Below are positions 25,955 through 34,684 of a stretch of 64,000 nt of DNA, in pieces. A program made the position numbers and the translations under genes. The stretch is taken from the NCBI GenBank assembly GCA_934101175.1, contig CAKOQC010000005.1, positions 1-64,000 on the forward strand. The letters are read 5' to 3'. The notes under the pieces are model-generated. The model was not told the DNA's origin and searched no databases. It saw only the letters and a program-made list of their open reading frames with translations. Every line of letters begins with the position of its first letter. The stretch's first letter is position 1. This stretch comes from RUG705 sp934101175. GTDB lineage: Bacteria; Bacillota_I; Bacilli_A; RF39; UBA660.

Positions 25955-26572
25955 ATGAAAGAAATATTATTTGCAACAGGTAACAAATCTAAAGCAAAAA
26001 GATTTACTAAAGGATTGCTTGCTAATGATATAAAAGTTTTAACTCTAGAAGACGTTAACATAAATATTGAAGTAGAAGAAAATGGCACTACTGCAATTGA
26101 AAATGCACTAATTAAAGCTAGAGCTTATGCTAAAGAAACCAATTTGCCAGTATTTGCCATGGATGATACTCTATATCTAGAAAATGTTCCGGAAGATAAG
26201 CAACCTGGAATGTATGTAAGAAGAGTTAATGGAAAAAGATTAACTGATGAAGAAATGATTGAATATTATTCTAATCTTGCTAAAGAATATGGTACAAACG
26301 GATTAATAACTGGTCGTTGGATCTATGGTATGGCCCTAATTAGTAATGGACATGAATATACTTACACTTGGAGTAAAGAAAATTTCTATATTACTAGTAT
26401 TCCATCAAACATAATTAATCCAGGTTATCCATTAAATACAATTTCTATTAATATTAAGTTAAATAAATATTTTACTGATATGACAGAGGAAGATAAATTA
26501 CTTGTTGAAGAAGATGAGTCACATGTTGTTGACTTTTTAGTAAAAAGTTTAAAAGATAGTAATAGTAAATAA
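25955..26572 (+). CDS. Second Ham1/RdgB-like pyrophosphatase
   Basis: 205 aa, AAAGGAAAG ribosome site. 'FATGNKSKAKRF' is the Ham1 start; 'FAMDDTLYLENVP' and 'QPGMYVRRVNG' stand where bacterial enzymes have DDSGLEVDAL and PGxYSARYAG. The metal Asp pair is kept. The C-terminal third lacks a clear 'SHR'. Likely a house-cleaning NTPase with altered specificity. No terminator is visible directly after it. Confidence 0.72.
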   Translation: MKEILFATGNKSKAKRFTKGLLANDIKVLTLEDVNINIEVEENGTTAIENALIKARAYAKETNLPVFAMDDTLYLENVPEDKQPGMYVRRVNGKRLTDEEMIEYYSNLAKEYGTNGLITGRWIYGMALISNGHEYTYTWSKENFYITSIPSNIINPGYPLNTISINIKLNKYFTDMTEEDKLLVEEDESHVVDFLVKSLKDSNSK

Positions 26573-26674
26573 TAAATAATTTAAAATGATTGAATGTTTA
26601 TAAGATTTAAACTTGCTTTATTAATAATAAGAAAAGTCCAATTAAACAGTCTATCTGAGTTTAATTTATTAATT

Positions 26675-26708
26675 AAAAAGTCAAATGCTACAACTAAATA
26701 ATTATAAT
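26675..26708. repeat. 34-bp dispersed repeat, copy A
   Basis: 28 of 34 bases match 40714-40747. Both copies start with AAAAAGTCAA and end with ATTATAAT, and both end 0-12 bp upstream of a predicted -35 box. Confidence 0.4.
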
Positions 26709-26719
26709 CTAAGTTTACT

Positions 26720-26748
26720 TTGACAAATATCATAACTTATGATATATT
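26720..26748 (+). promoter_or_regulatory. Strong predicted promoter of the ABC-F leader
   Basis: Consensus TTGACA at 26720-26725, 17 bp, TATATT at 26743-26748. The start of transcription is expected near 26755, just before the leader peptide's ribosome site. Confidence 0.8.
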
Positions 26749-26772
26749 TAAAACAAGAAAGGAGGAATGACT

Positions 26773-26814
26773 ATGTATACAATAAACCATGTAATCATGT
26801 ATGTTTATTCATAG
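26773..26814 (+). CDS. Leader peptide of the ABC-F attenuator
   Basis: 13 codons (MYTINHVIMYVYS) and a TAG stop. GGAGG at 26761-26765 stands 7 bases before the ATG; an in-frame ATG at 26767 is too close to it. The ORF lies between a strong promoter and an attenuator, and its stop is 3 bases before attenuator segment 1. Leader peptides of this kind sense stalled ribosomes upstream of antibiotic-resistance ABC-F genes such as msrD and vmlR. The function is inferred from this layout. Confidence 0.7.
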   Translation: MYTINHVIMYVYS

Positions 26815-26815
26815 T

Positions 26816-26929
26816 CATGCCTGCAAATACTAATAAAATCTATTATAGTTAGCAGGTATGACAGTTTTGTTGTGCCTGCATCCAGGATAATCATATGGAG
26901 GATGCTAGGCCTTTATATGATTTTTGTTT
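26816..26929 (+). promoter_or_regulatory. Four-segment transcription attenuator of the ABC-F gene
   Basis: Segment 1 (26816-26824) and segment 3 (26873-26883) share the direct repeat TGCCTGCA. Segment 2 (26852-26863) can pair with segment 1 over 9 bp or with 26868-26879 over 12 bp (some G-U, loop of 4). Segment 3 can pair with segment 4 (26900-26910), GCATCC with GGATGC and GCCT with AGGC, followed by a T-rich stretch. 1:2 plus 3:4 gives termination; 2:3 gives antitermination. A ribosome stalled near the end of the leader peptide would cover segment 1 and let the gene be read. Confidence 0.78.
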
Positions 26930-26947
26930 AAGAAAGGATTGATATAT

Positions 26948-28582
26948 ATGATAGATATAAATATAAATAAAATAAGTAAAAATTATGGTATAAATAAAGT
27001 GTTTTCAGGTATTTCTTTTAATGTTGAATCAAAGGAACGTATTTGTATAACAGGCCCTAATGGTAGTGGAAAAACTACTATTCTAAATTTAATAGCTGGC
27101 TTAGATAATCCTACTGAAGGTACTATCTCCATTCGTAAAGGTGCCACTATCGGATACTTACCTCAAATACCACCAATCTATGATGAAACATTAACAGTAG
27201 GAGAACTTTTTGATAAAAATATTCCCAATGACTATAGTGAAATAACTACTAAATTAAAAGAATTAGAAATTAAAATGCAAGATCCTAATACTCCTAATCT
27301 TGATAAAGTAATTGCAAGGTATTGTCGCCTTCAAGAAGAATATCTTGAAATAGAAGATTATGATCTTACTAAAAGACTTGGTAAAATTATTAAGATGTTT
27401 AATCTAGATTCAGAACTATCTAAACCGTTCAATAAGTTATCAGGTGGTGAGAAAAGAATAGTTTCACTAGCCAACATTTTAATAGCCAATCCAGATATTC
27501 TTCTTTTAGATGAACCCACTAATCATCTAGATATAAGAGCAATAGAATCTCTGGAATCATACTTAAGCAAATATTCTGGTACTGTCTTATTCGTATCTCA
27601 CGATAGATATTTTATTGATAGAGTAGCCACTAAGATAATCCTTATAGAAAATGGTAAAAGTGATATTTACTTTGGTAATTATACTTACTATGAAAAAGAG
27701 TTTGAATCTCGTTTATTAATTGAATTTAAAGACTATCAAAATCAACAAAAACTAATTACTGCTATGAAAGAAAAAATTAAGAAATTAGAAGAATATGGTC
27801 GCCGTGCAGCTCCTGAGGGAGGAATGTTTTTTAAACGTGCTAATAGTATTCGTAAACGTCTTGAAAAGATTGAAGTTTTAGATAAACCTCATGAAAGAAA
27901 AGAAATCCCAATAAATCTTGCTGTTGATTCACGTAGTAGTAATGATGTTTTTGAATTTAAAAATCTTACTTTAACTATAGGCTCACGTACACTTTTGGAT
28001 AACGCTAAAATTTCACTTCATTATCAAGAAAAAGCTGCTTTAATAGGTCCTAATGGTAGTGGTAAATCTACTTTAATTAAATATATTTTAAACATCTATG
28101 AAAACAAATTGTTTGATCCTAAAAATAAGATGGCTAGTAATTTAAATATTGGCTATATTCCTCAAGAAATAACTTTTTCAAATCCTAATGAAACTATTTA
28201 TAATTATGTCAAAGCATTTCTTCAACTAGATGAAACCCATATAAGGAGTACTCTTGCTAAATATTTGTTTAACGGGGATCTTATTTATAAAAAAATAGGA
28301 GTTCTATCTGGTGGCGAAAAAGTTCGTTTAAAATTGTTAGAGTTAATTACCAAAAAAGCTAATTTGATTATTTTAGATGAGCCTACTAATCATTTAGATA
28401 TTACTACTTTAGAGGTTTTAGAAGATGCTTTGTCAAATTATAAAGGAACAGTTTTCTTAGTATCTCATGATAGATATTTTATTAATAAAGTATGTAATAA
28501 GATAGTAAGCATTGAAGATCAAAAATTAGTTGAATATCTTGGTAACTACACGTACTATTTACAAAAAAGATTTCCTGAATAA
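26948..28582 (+). CDS. ABC-F ATPase, probable ribosome protection protein
   Basis: 544 aa from the ATG at 26948 (AAAGGA at 26933-26938). Two ABC domains without membrane segments: Walker A 'GPNGSGKTT' (about 37) and 'GPNGSGKST' (about 368), signatures 'LSGGEKR' and 'LSGGEKV', and 'LDEPTNHLD' twice. They are joined by a charged linker around residues 240-320 that would reach into the ribosome. ABC-F proteins bind the E site; resistance members displace macrolides, lincosamides, streptogramin A, pleuromutilins or phenicols. The attenuator in front argues for drug-inducible protection rather than a housekeeping EttA or Uup role. The drug class cannot be read from sequence. Confidence 0.85.
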   Translation: MIDININKISKNYGINKVFSGISFNVESKERICITGPNGSGKTTILNLIAGLDNPTEGTISIRKGATIGYLPQIPPIYDETLTVGELFDKNIPNDYSEITTKLKELEIKMQDPNTPNLDKVIARYCRLQEEYLEIEDYDLTKRLGKIIKMFNLDSELSKPFNKLSGGEKRIVSLANILIANPDILLLDEPTNHLDIRAIESLESYLSKYSGTVLFVSHDRYFIDRVATKIILIENGKSDIYFGNYTYYEKEFESRLLIEFKDYQNQQKLITAMKEKIKKLEEYGRRAAPEGGMFFKRANSIRKRLEKIEVLDKPHERKEIPINLAVDSRSSNDVFEFKNLTLTIGSRTLLDNAKISLHYQEKAALIGPNGSGKSTLIKYILNIYENKLFDPKNKMASNLNIGYIPQEITFSNPNETIYNYVKAFLQLDETHIRSTLAKYLFNGDLIYKKIGVLSGGEKVRLKLLELITKKANLIILDEPTNHLDITTLEVLEDALSNYKGTVFLVSHDRYFINKVCNKIVSIEDQKLVEYLGNYTYYLQKRFPE

Positions 28583-28693
28583 TTATAACAATTAGGTTAA
28601 TGTTATATATAATCATCACTCATCAAAATAATGGATGTTTATTATACATTTTTCTAACCCACCAAAAATTTATTTATATAAAAGAAATATAAT

Positions 28694-28729
28694 CCTCGTT
28701 TTAAATTAAATGCGTAAACGAGGTTTTTT
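28694..28729 (+). terminator. Rho-independent terminator of the ABC-F gene
   Basis: CCTCGTTT (28694-28701) pairs with AAACGAGG (28716-28723), followed by six T. Confidence 0.85.
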
Positions 28730-28827
28730 AATCTGCTTGAAATAAAGTTAAAAGCTTAAAGAACATAATGAAAAATAACTAAAAATCATTTTTAAAAATA
28801 AAAATTAAAAAAACTATAAAAAACATA

Positions 28828-28856
28828 TTGACAAACATATGTTCATATGCTATATT
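28828..28856 (+). promoter_or_regulatory. Strong promoter with an operator-like palindrome, copy 1
   Basis: TTGACA, 17 bp, TATATT. The spacer begins with the perfect palindrome AACATATGTT (28834-28843) and continues TCATATG. A near-copy is at 53662-53690. The half-site pattern is like operators of ArsR/SmtB regulators, but no such regulator is in the window. Confidence 0.5.
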
Positions 28857-29038
28857 GATATTGTCATGTAAATGATATAGATACAATAGAGTAGTTTTAA
28901 CAAGATTTTAGATATTTATCTAATGTGAATTTGATTAATGATACAAACAAAAAATATATTTATTTTTATATCTTGACTCACAGGGCGACAATTGAAACTA
29001 TTTCTAAATAATTTATCTGTTAAAATAACGTAAACCAC

Positions 29039-29067
29039 TTATCATTAAAAGTTATTTATGATAAAAT
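29039..29067 (+). promoter_or_regulatory. Predicted polC promoter
   Basis: TTATCA at 29039-29044, 17 bp, TAAAAT at 29062-29067 with TG one base upstream. Confidence 0.45.
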
Positions 29068-29083
29068 AAGTTAAGAAGGAAAG

Positions 29084-32000
29084 ATGAGTAGTATGATGCA
29101 AGAAAAATTACAAAAATTATTTAAAGAAATTAGTTTAGAAGAAGAATTATTATCTTATTTTAATAATGCCTCTATTGATAAAATTGTAGTATATGATGGC
29201 GATAGGCAAATAGATTTTGTTCTTAATACAGAAAATGTGTTACCAATAGAAGTTTATAATAATACCCTTTATAAATTAATTTCGTATTTTAATGCTATTG
29301 AAACAATTAGATTAATTATAAAACCAAGCTATATTGACAATAGTCTTCTTTCATCATACTATTTTAATATTTTAAAAACAATTTGTCTTGATAGAGCTAA
29401 ATATAATGTTTTTCTTGAGCGTGACACCCCAATTAATGACAACATTATTACTATAAAAACTTACAATAAAGTGGAATGTACTAACATGTTTAGTCTAAAA
29501 CAAGAGTTAGTTGAAAAATTATCATCTTATGGTTTTAATGTTAATATCAACATTGATCTTTTAGAAGATGGTGATCTTGATTTAAAAACCAAAATAGAGT
29601 CTGAAAAAGAAATAGTAGCACCATCTGTTAATGTACCATCAAATAAAGAAAACACACCTAAAAAAGAAAATGAACCCGATAAAAAAACACCATATCGTGC
29701 TAAAAAAAGTACTGAGGTAACACCTATTAAAGATGTTTTGTACGAGGTTGACAACATTAATATTTTAGGAACAATTTTTGGCATTGAATATTTTGAATCT
29801 AAAAGTGGCTATAAAATAATCACTTTAAAAGTAACTGACTATACTGATAGTATGTATGTAAAAATGTTTACAAAAGATGATGAAGAATACGCCCTTATTA
29901 AAAAGCTTTTGAAAGAAGGCAAGTGGTATAATTTCTATGGAAAAGCTGCCATGGACAAATATGCTAACGAAATCGTTTTCAACACACGTTATAAAGATGT
30001 AGAAGAAGTAGAAGCTCCTAAAAAAGAAAAAATAGTGGATGATGAATCTGTTAAAAGAGTTGAATTGCATGCTCATACTATGATGAGTCAAATGGATGGT
30101 ATTACTAAAATAGATTTAGGAAAACACACCTGTGAACTAGTAAGCAAAGCAATTGAAATGGGATATCGTGGAGTAGCAATTACAGATCATAGTGGATGTC
30201 AAGCTTTTCCAATAGCATACGGTATAATCTCATCATACAATAAAGGAAAAGAAGAAAAAGATAAATTTAAAGGACTATATGGTACTGAATTAACCCTTGT
30301 AGATGATACCGTTAATATTGTTGTAAGACCAACAGATTTGCCTCTTGAAGATACTACTTTTGTTGTATTTGATACTGAAACAACTGGTTTTAATGCTGGT
30401 GGAGAAGACCAAATGATTGAAATTGGTGCTGTAAAAATAAGAGGAGATGAAATACTAGATCGTTTTGATGAATTAATTGATCCAAAAAGACATATTCCTG
30501 ATAAAATTACTGACTTAACTTGCATTACTGATGATATGGTAGCAGGATGCCCTGATGAAGAAACAGTCACCAAACGTTTTCTTGAGTGGACTGGAGATTT
30601 GCCAATGGTTGCTCATAATGCTAAATTCGATATTTCCTTTATTGAAATGGCTATGAAAAAATATAATTTTGGTGAATTTAAAAACACCGTTATTGATACT
30701 CTTGAATTATCTCGTGCTCTTGACCAAGGATTTGCTCGTCATAACTTATCAGCCCTTGTAAAAAGATATAATGTTCCTTGGGAAGAAGATGCTCACCATC
30801 GAGCTGACTATGATGCTGAAGGAACTGCTCGTGTCTTTAGCAAAATGGTAAACAAATTAATAGCTCAAAACATTACTAAAATCTCTGACCTAGATAAATT
30901 AATTTCTAAAGATGAAATTTATAAATTTGGTAGAACTTATCACTTCAATGCCATTGCTAAAAATAAACAAGGATTAAAGAACCTTTTCAAAATAATTTCT
31001 TTAGCTAATACCACTTATTTGTATAAAACACCAAGAATTTTAAGAAGTAAATTAAATGAACTTCGAGAAGGACTTCTTATAGGTAGTGGTTGCTATGAAT
31101 CAGAAGTATTTATTGAAGCTCGTTCCAAAGAAGGACAAGAATTAACTAATATTATCAATTTTTATGACTATGTTGAAGTTCAGCCACCTGAAGTATATGG
31201 TCATTTGATTCAAACTAGTGATTTTGGTAGTGAAGAAGAATTAAAATCACATATTAAAAAAGTCATTTCAGCCACTAAAGAAGCTGGAAAAATTATTGTT
31301 GCCACAGGTGATGTACATCATTTTACAAGAGAAGATAAAATATATCGTGAAATTATTGTCAATCAGAAAGTTCCTGGTGGCGGTCGACATCCGCTTGCTA
31401 AAAGTAGTATTCACGACATACCATCACAACACTTCCGTACTACAAGGGAAATGCTAAATGATTTTGCCTTCTTAGATGATGACCTTGCATATGAAATAGT
31501 TGTAACTAATACCAATAAAGTTTTAGACATGGTCGATGAAATAGAAGTAATTATTGATACTGGTGGTATACCATTTTCTCCAAGAGTAAAAAGTGATGAT
31601 GGCTCATCTTATCTAGATTGTCCTCGTGTAGTTACTGACTTAGTATATGATAAAGCTGCTTCATGGTATGGTAATCCACTTCCTCACAATATAGAAGAAC
31701 GTATTGCTAAAGAATTATACGGTGATATTGTTTACAAATGTTGGCAAGAAATAGTAAATGAAAAACATCCTGATATGAGTGAAGAAGATAAAGAGACAGA
31801 AATTTTCAATAATCTCCATAAAACAGTTATTGAAGGCTTTGATGCTGTAAAGAAATTAGTAGGGGACTCCGTTGTAAAAAAATGGACTGAAGAAGATGGC
31901 GAACTAAATGATAAATCAAAAGAAAAGAAAATTAAAAAACAATTAGGAGGTATCATAGGTGGAGGATTTGACCCGATATATTTGATTGCTCAAAGATTGG

Positions 32001-33736
32001 TAAAACACTCAAATGATGAAGGTTACCTAGTAGGATCGCGTGGCTCTGTTGGTTCAAGTTTCGTAGCTACCATGATGGGCATCACAGAAGTAAATCCGCT
32101 TCCAGCTCATTATCGTTGTCTAAAGTGTCAAACTAGTATCTTCAAGGATGACAATGGTAATGATTTAGGAGCAACATATTCTAGTGGCTTTGATTTACCT
32201 GACAAGAAATGTCCTAATTGCGGTGAACCATTGTATAAAGATGGGCAAGATATGCCATTTGCTACCTTCCTAGGATTTAATGCTGATAAAGTTCCTGATA
32301 TTGACCTTAACTTCTCTGATTTAAACCAAGCATCAGCACACGAATACACCAAAGTCTTATTTGGAGTTGACAATGTATATCGTGCTGGAACTATCGGTAC
32401 CGTTGCTGAGAAAACTGCCTTTGGTTTCGTTAAAGGTTATTATGAAGATAAAGGAATTACCAATAAAAGAACTTGTGAAATTGAAAGATTAGCAGCTGGA
32501 TGTACCGGTGTCAAAAGAACTACTGGACAACATCCAGGAGGTATTGTTGTAGTTCCTGATTATATGGATGTATCTGATTTTACACCATTTCAGTTTCCTG
32601 CCGAAGACGTTACAAGTCCTTGGAGGACTACTCACTTTGATTACCATGCAATTGACCAAGATCTATTAAAACTAGATATATTAGGCCATTCTGATCCAAC
32701 CCAACTTCGTATGATCCAAGATTTAACAAAAACAGATATTTTAAAAGTTCCACTAGATGATAAAGAAACAATGAGTATTTTCACTAGTACTAAGGCTCTT
32801 GGAGTTACTAATGAAGAGATTATGTGTCCAACAGGTACACTAGGTATACCAGAATTTGGAACTCCATTTACTATAGGTATGGTTGAAGAAACAAAACCGA
32901 CAACCTTTGCCGAACTAATAAAAATATCAGGATTATCACATGGTACCGATGTATGGTTAGGTAATGCCCAAGAATTAATAAAAAATAATATTGTTCCATT
33001 CAAAGAAGTAATAGGATGTCGTGATGATATCATGGTATATTTAATGTATCATGGTGTTGAACCAATTAAAGCCTTTAAAATCATGGAGTTTGTTCGTAAA
33101 GGAAAAGCCTCTAAAGATCCAGAAACATGGAAAGGTCACGTAGAAACAATGGAGAAAGCCGGCATTGAAGATTGGTTTATTGATTCATGTTCTAAAATTA
33201 AGTACATGTTCCCTAAAGCACATGCCGCTGCTTATGTAATCAGTGCCTTTCGTATTGCATGGTATAAAGTACATATGCCTGCTTATTACTATGCTTCTTG
33301 GTTCTCTACTAAAGCCACTGACTTTAATGTAGAAGCTATGATTAAAGGATATGATGCAATAAAAAATGTGTTAACAGAAATTGATAACAAAGGATATGAT
33401 GCCACTAATAAAGAAGCGGGTATTGCTGAATGCTTAAAACTAGCACTTGAAGCAACAGCACGTGGAATAAAAATTGCCAATGTTGATTTATATAAAAGTA
33501 AAGGAACACTTTTTGATGTTCTAGATGACAAAACAATCATTCCACCATTTAATGCTATCGACGGGCTAGGGGATGTTGTTGCTAAAAATATTGAAGCAGA
33601 AGCTAAAAAACATCCATTTATATCTATTGAAGATTTTCAAAGTAGATGTAAAGTTTCTACAACTCTTGTTGATAAAATGAAAGCAATGGGTTTATTTAAA
33701 GATATGCCAGAAACAAGTCAGTTAAGTTTATTCTAA
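29084..33736 (+). CDS. polC: DNA polymerase III alpha subunit, PolC type
   Basis: 1550 aa. Start at 29084 is 3 bases after GAAGGA; the ATG at 29093 (12 bases) is equally possible. Order: N-terminal domain, OB domain (about 225-310), split PHP domain ('ELHAHTMMSQMDG' near 326), inserted DEDD proofreading exonuclease ('FDTETTGF' near 428, 'HNAKFD', 'HHRADYDAEGTA'), then the C-family polymerase with 'GSRGSVGSSF' near 983, a four-cysteine zinc site ('CLKCQTSIF' and 'CPNCGE') and the catalytic 'PDIDLNFS' near 1071. PolC is the leading-strand replicase of low-GC Gram-positives. The many minus-strand open frames inside are shadows. Confidence 0.97.
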   Translation: MSSMMQEKLQKLFKEISLEEELLSYFNNASIDKIVVYDGDRQIDFVLNTENVLPIEVYNNTLYKLISYFNAIETIRLIIKPSYIDNSLLSSYYFNILKTICLDRAKYNVFLERDTPINDNIITIKTYNKVECTNMFSLKQELVEKLSSYGFNVNINIDLLEDGDLDLKTKIESEKEIVAPSVNVPSNKENTPKKENEPDKKTPYRAKKSTEVTPIKDVLYEVDNINILGTIFGIEYFESKSGYKIITLKVTDYTDSMYVKMFTKDDEEYALIKKLLKEGKWYNFYGKAAMDKYANEIVFNTRYKDVEEVEAPKKEKIVDDESVKRVELHAHTMMSQMDGITKIDLGKHTCELVSKAIEMGYRGVAITDHSGCQAFPIAYGIISSYNKGKEEKDKFKGLYGTELTLVDDTVNIVVRPTDLPLEDTTFVVFDTETTGFNAGGEDQMIEIGAVKIRGDEILDRFDELIDPKRHIPDKITDLTCITDDMVAGCPDEETVTKRFLEWTGDLPMVAHNAKFDISFIEMAMKKYNFGEFKNTVIDTLELSRALDQGFARHNLSALVKRYNVPWEEDAHHRADYDAEGTARVFSKMVNKLIAQNITKISDLDKLISKDEIYKFGRTYHFNAIAKNKQGLKNLFKIISLANTTYLYKTPRILRSKLNELREGLLIGSGCYESEVFIEARSKEGQELTNIINFYDYVEVQPPEVYGHLIQTSDFGSEEELKSHIKKVISATKEAGKIIVATGDVHHFTREDKIYREIIVNQKVPGGGRHPLAKSSIHDIPSQHFRTTREMLNDFAFLDDDLAYEIVVTNTNKVLDMVDEIEVIIDTGGIPFSPRVKSDDGSSYLDCPRVVTDLVYDKAASWYGNPLPHNIEERIAKELYGDIVYKCWQEIVNEKHPDMSEEDKETEIFNNLHKTVIEGFDAVKKLVGDSVVKKWTEEDGELNDKSKEKKIKKQLGGIIGGGFDPIYLIAQRLVKHSNDEGYLVGSRGSVGSSFVATMMGITEVNPLPAHYRCLKCQTSIFKDDNGNDLGATYSSGFDLPDKKCPNCGEPLYKDGQDMPFATFLGFNADKVPDIDLNFSDLNQASAHEYTKVLFGVDNVYRAGTIGTVAEKTAFGFVKGYYEDKGITNKRTCEIERLAAGCTGVKRTTGQHPGGIVVVPDYMDVSDFTPFQFPAEDVTSPWRTTHFDYHAIDQDLLKLDILGHSDPTQLRMIQDLTKTDILKVPLDDKETMSIFTSTKALGVTNEEIMCPTGTLGIPEFGTPFTIGMVEETKPTTFAELIKISGLSHGTDVWLGNAQELIKNNIVPFKEVIGCRDDIMVYLMYHGVEPIKAFKIMEFVRKGKASKDPETWKGHVETMEKAGIEDWFIDSCSKIKYMFPKAHAAAYVISAFRIAWYKVHMPAYYYASWFSTKATDFNVEAMIKGYDAIKNVLTEIDNKGYDATNKEAGIAECLKLALEATARGIKIANVDLYKSKGTLFDVLDDKTIIPPFNAIDGLGDVVAKNIEAEAKKHPFISIEDFQSRCKVSTTLVDKMKAMGLFKDMPETSQLSLF

Positions 33737-33785
33737 CTTTCTTGTTTTTTCTTTGTCAAAATAAAAATATTTATCAAAAAAAGTA

Positions 33786-33814
33786 TTGCATTTTTTTTAT
33801 TATTTTGCTATCAT
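33786..33814 (+). promoter_or_regulatory. Predicted promoter of the third SipW-type family gene set
   Basis: TTGCAT at 33786-33791, 17 bp, TATCAT at 33809-33814, preceded by TGC. Same architecture as 2268, 3220 and 34632. Confidence 0.6.
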
Positions 33815-33840
33815 TAATACAGTAAAGGAGGAATAGAAAA

Positions 33841-34581
33841 ATGGAAAACAAAAAAGGAAGTGGAGTATTTTTAGGAGTTGTTAGCGTTGCTACACTAATT
33901 GTTGCAATTATTGGAGCTACATTTGCATTCTTCTCTACACAAACAGGTAGTGCAAATGATGCAATCAATACAGCTGCATATGAATTTGCTACAACTGTAA
34001 AAAGTGTAGTAAGAATATATCCTGAAGATAATGGTGCTATAGATAAAGGAATTATTCCATTAAATCCAACTGCTAAAGTTGGCGAAACTGAGAAAACTTT
34101 ATTAGCTCGTGCTCTTGAAAATGATACAAAATGTGTTGACGAAAAAGGATATATGGTTTGTGCACTATATAAAGTTACTCTAGAAAACTCTAGTACAGAA
34201 GCAGCTGATATGAACTTAACAGTAAAAACTGTTACAAATACTGCTGGAGCTGGTGGAGAAGCATTTAAGGATTTAACATTCCAAGCACTAAGTGGTGATG
34301 AAACTGCATTTACTTTAAATGGTCAAGCAGCTACATTGTTAGGAACACCTGATCAATCAGTAACAATCAAAGCTGATGAAAGCAACGATTTAACAATCAC
34401 TGCTGAAGCAGCAACAGATACAAGTACTCCAAAAGAAACTGTACATTATTTTGTAATCTATTTAAATGAAGCTACTGCTGAAACAAATCAATCTACACAA
34501 ATGGGTGCAAAATTCACTGGTCAATTAGAATACACAACTACAACTGGTGGAAATAGATTAACTGGTACATTCACAGCTTAA
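33841..34581 (+). CDS. SipW-type signal surface protein (TasA-like)
   Basis: 246 aa, AAAGGAGG ribosome site. The N-terminus 'VSVATLIVAIIGATFAFFS' splits into a hydrophobic core and the SipW-type 'GATFAFFS' signal, followed by 'NDAINTAA' as in its relatives. The mature part is T-, A- and E-rich with a single cysteine pair (about 102 and 110) and ends in 'TGTFTA', probably a beta-sandwich. Likely an abundant surface fibre subunit. Codon choice (many GCA, ACA, AAC) differs from neighbours, which fits high expression. Confidence 0.7.
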   Translation: MENKKGSGVFLGVVSVATLIVAIIGATFAFFSTQTGSANDAINTAAYEFATTVKSVVRIYPEDNGAIDKGIIPLNPTAKVGETEKTLLARALENDTKCVDEKGYMVCALYKVTLENSSTEAADMNLTVKTVTNTAGAGGEAFKDLTFQALSGDETAFTLNGQAATLLGTPDQSVTIKADESNDLTITAEAATDTSTPKETVHYFVIYLNEATAETNQSTQMGAKFTGQLEYTTTTGGNRLTGTFTA

Positions 34582-34598
34582 TTTATACAAGAATACAT

Positions 34599-34628
34599 AA
34601 GCGTTTTTTCAAAAGAAATCGCTTTTTT
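34599..34628 (+). terminator. Rho-independent terminator
   Basis: AAGCG (34599-34603) pairs with CGCTT (34620-34624), extended inward by T/A pairs, followed by six T. Confidence 0.75.
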
Positions 34629-34631
34629 CTA

Positions 34632-34660
34632 TTGCCATTTTTTAATATTTTTGATATCAT
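34632..34660 (+). promoter_or_regulatory. Predicted promoter of the next SipW-type gene
   Basis: TTGCCA at 34632-34637, 17 bp, TATCAT at 34655-34660 with TG one base upstream. It lies 4 bp after the terminator. Confidence 0.6.
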
Positions 34661-34684
34661 TAAATAAGAATAGGTGTGATATGT

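Larger units (their letters stand above)
28583..29083. other. 501-bp intergenic region between the ABC-F gene and polC
   Basis: It holds the ABC-F terminator (28694-28729), a strong TTGACA-17-TATATT promoter with a palindrome in its spacer (28828-28856) and the probable polC promoter (29039-29067). Between 28857 and 29038 there is no reading frame worth calling, so the strong promoter points into 180 bp without a gene. An unidentified small RNA or a gene remnant is possible. Confidence 0.5.

Noticed and set aside
30199..33540. Several minus-strand open frames inside polC
   Set aside because: They mirror the polC codons, have no ribosome sites or recognisable motifs and overlap an essential gene fully.
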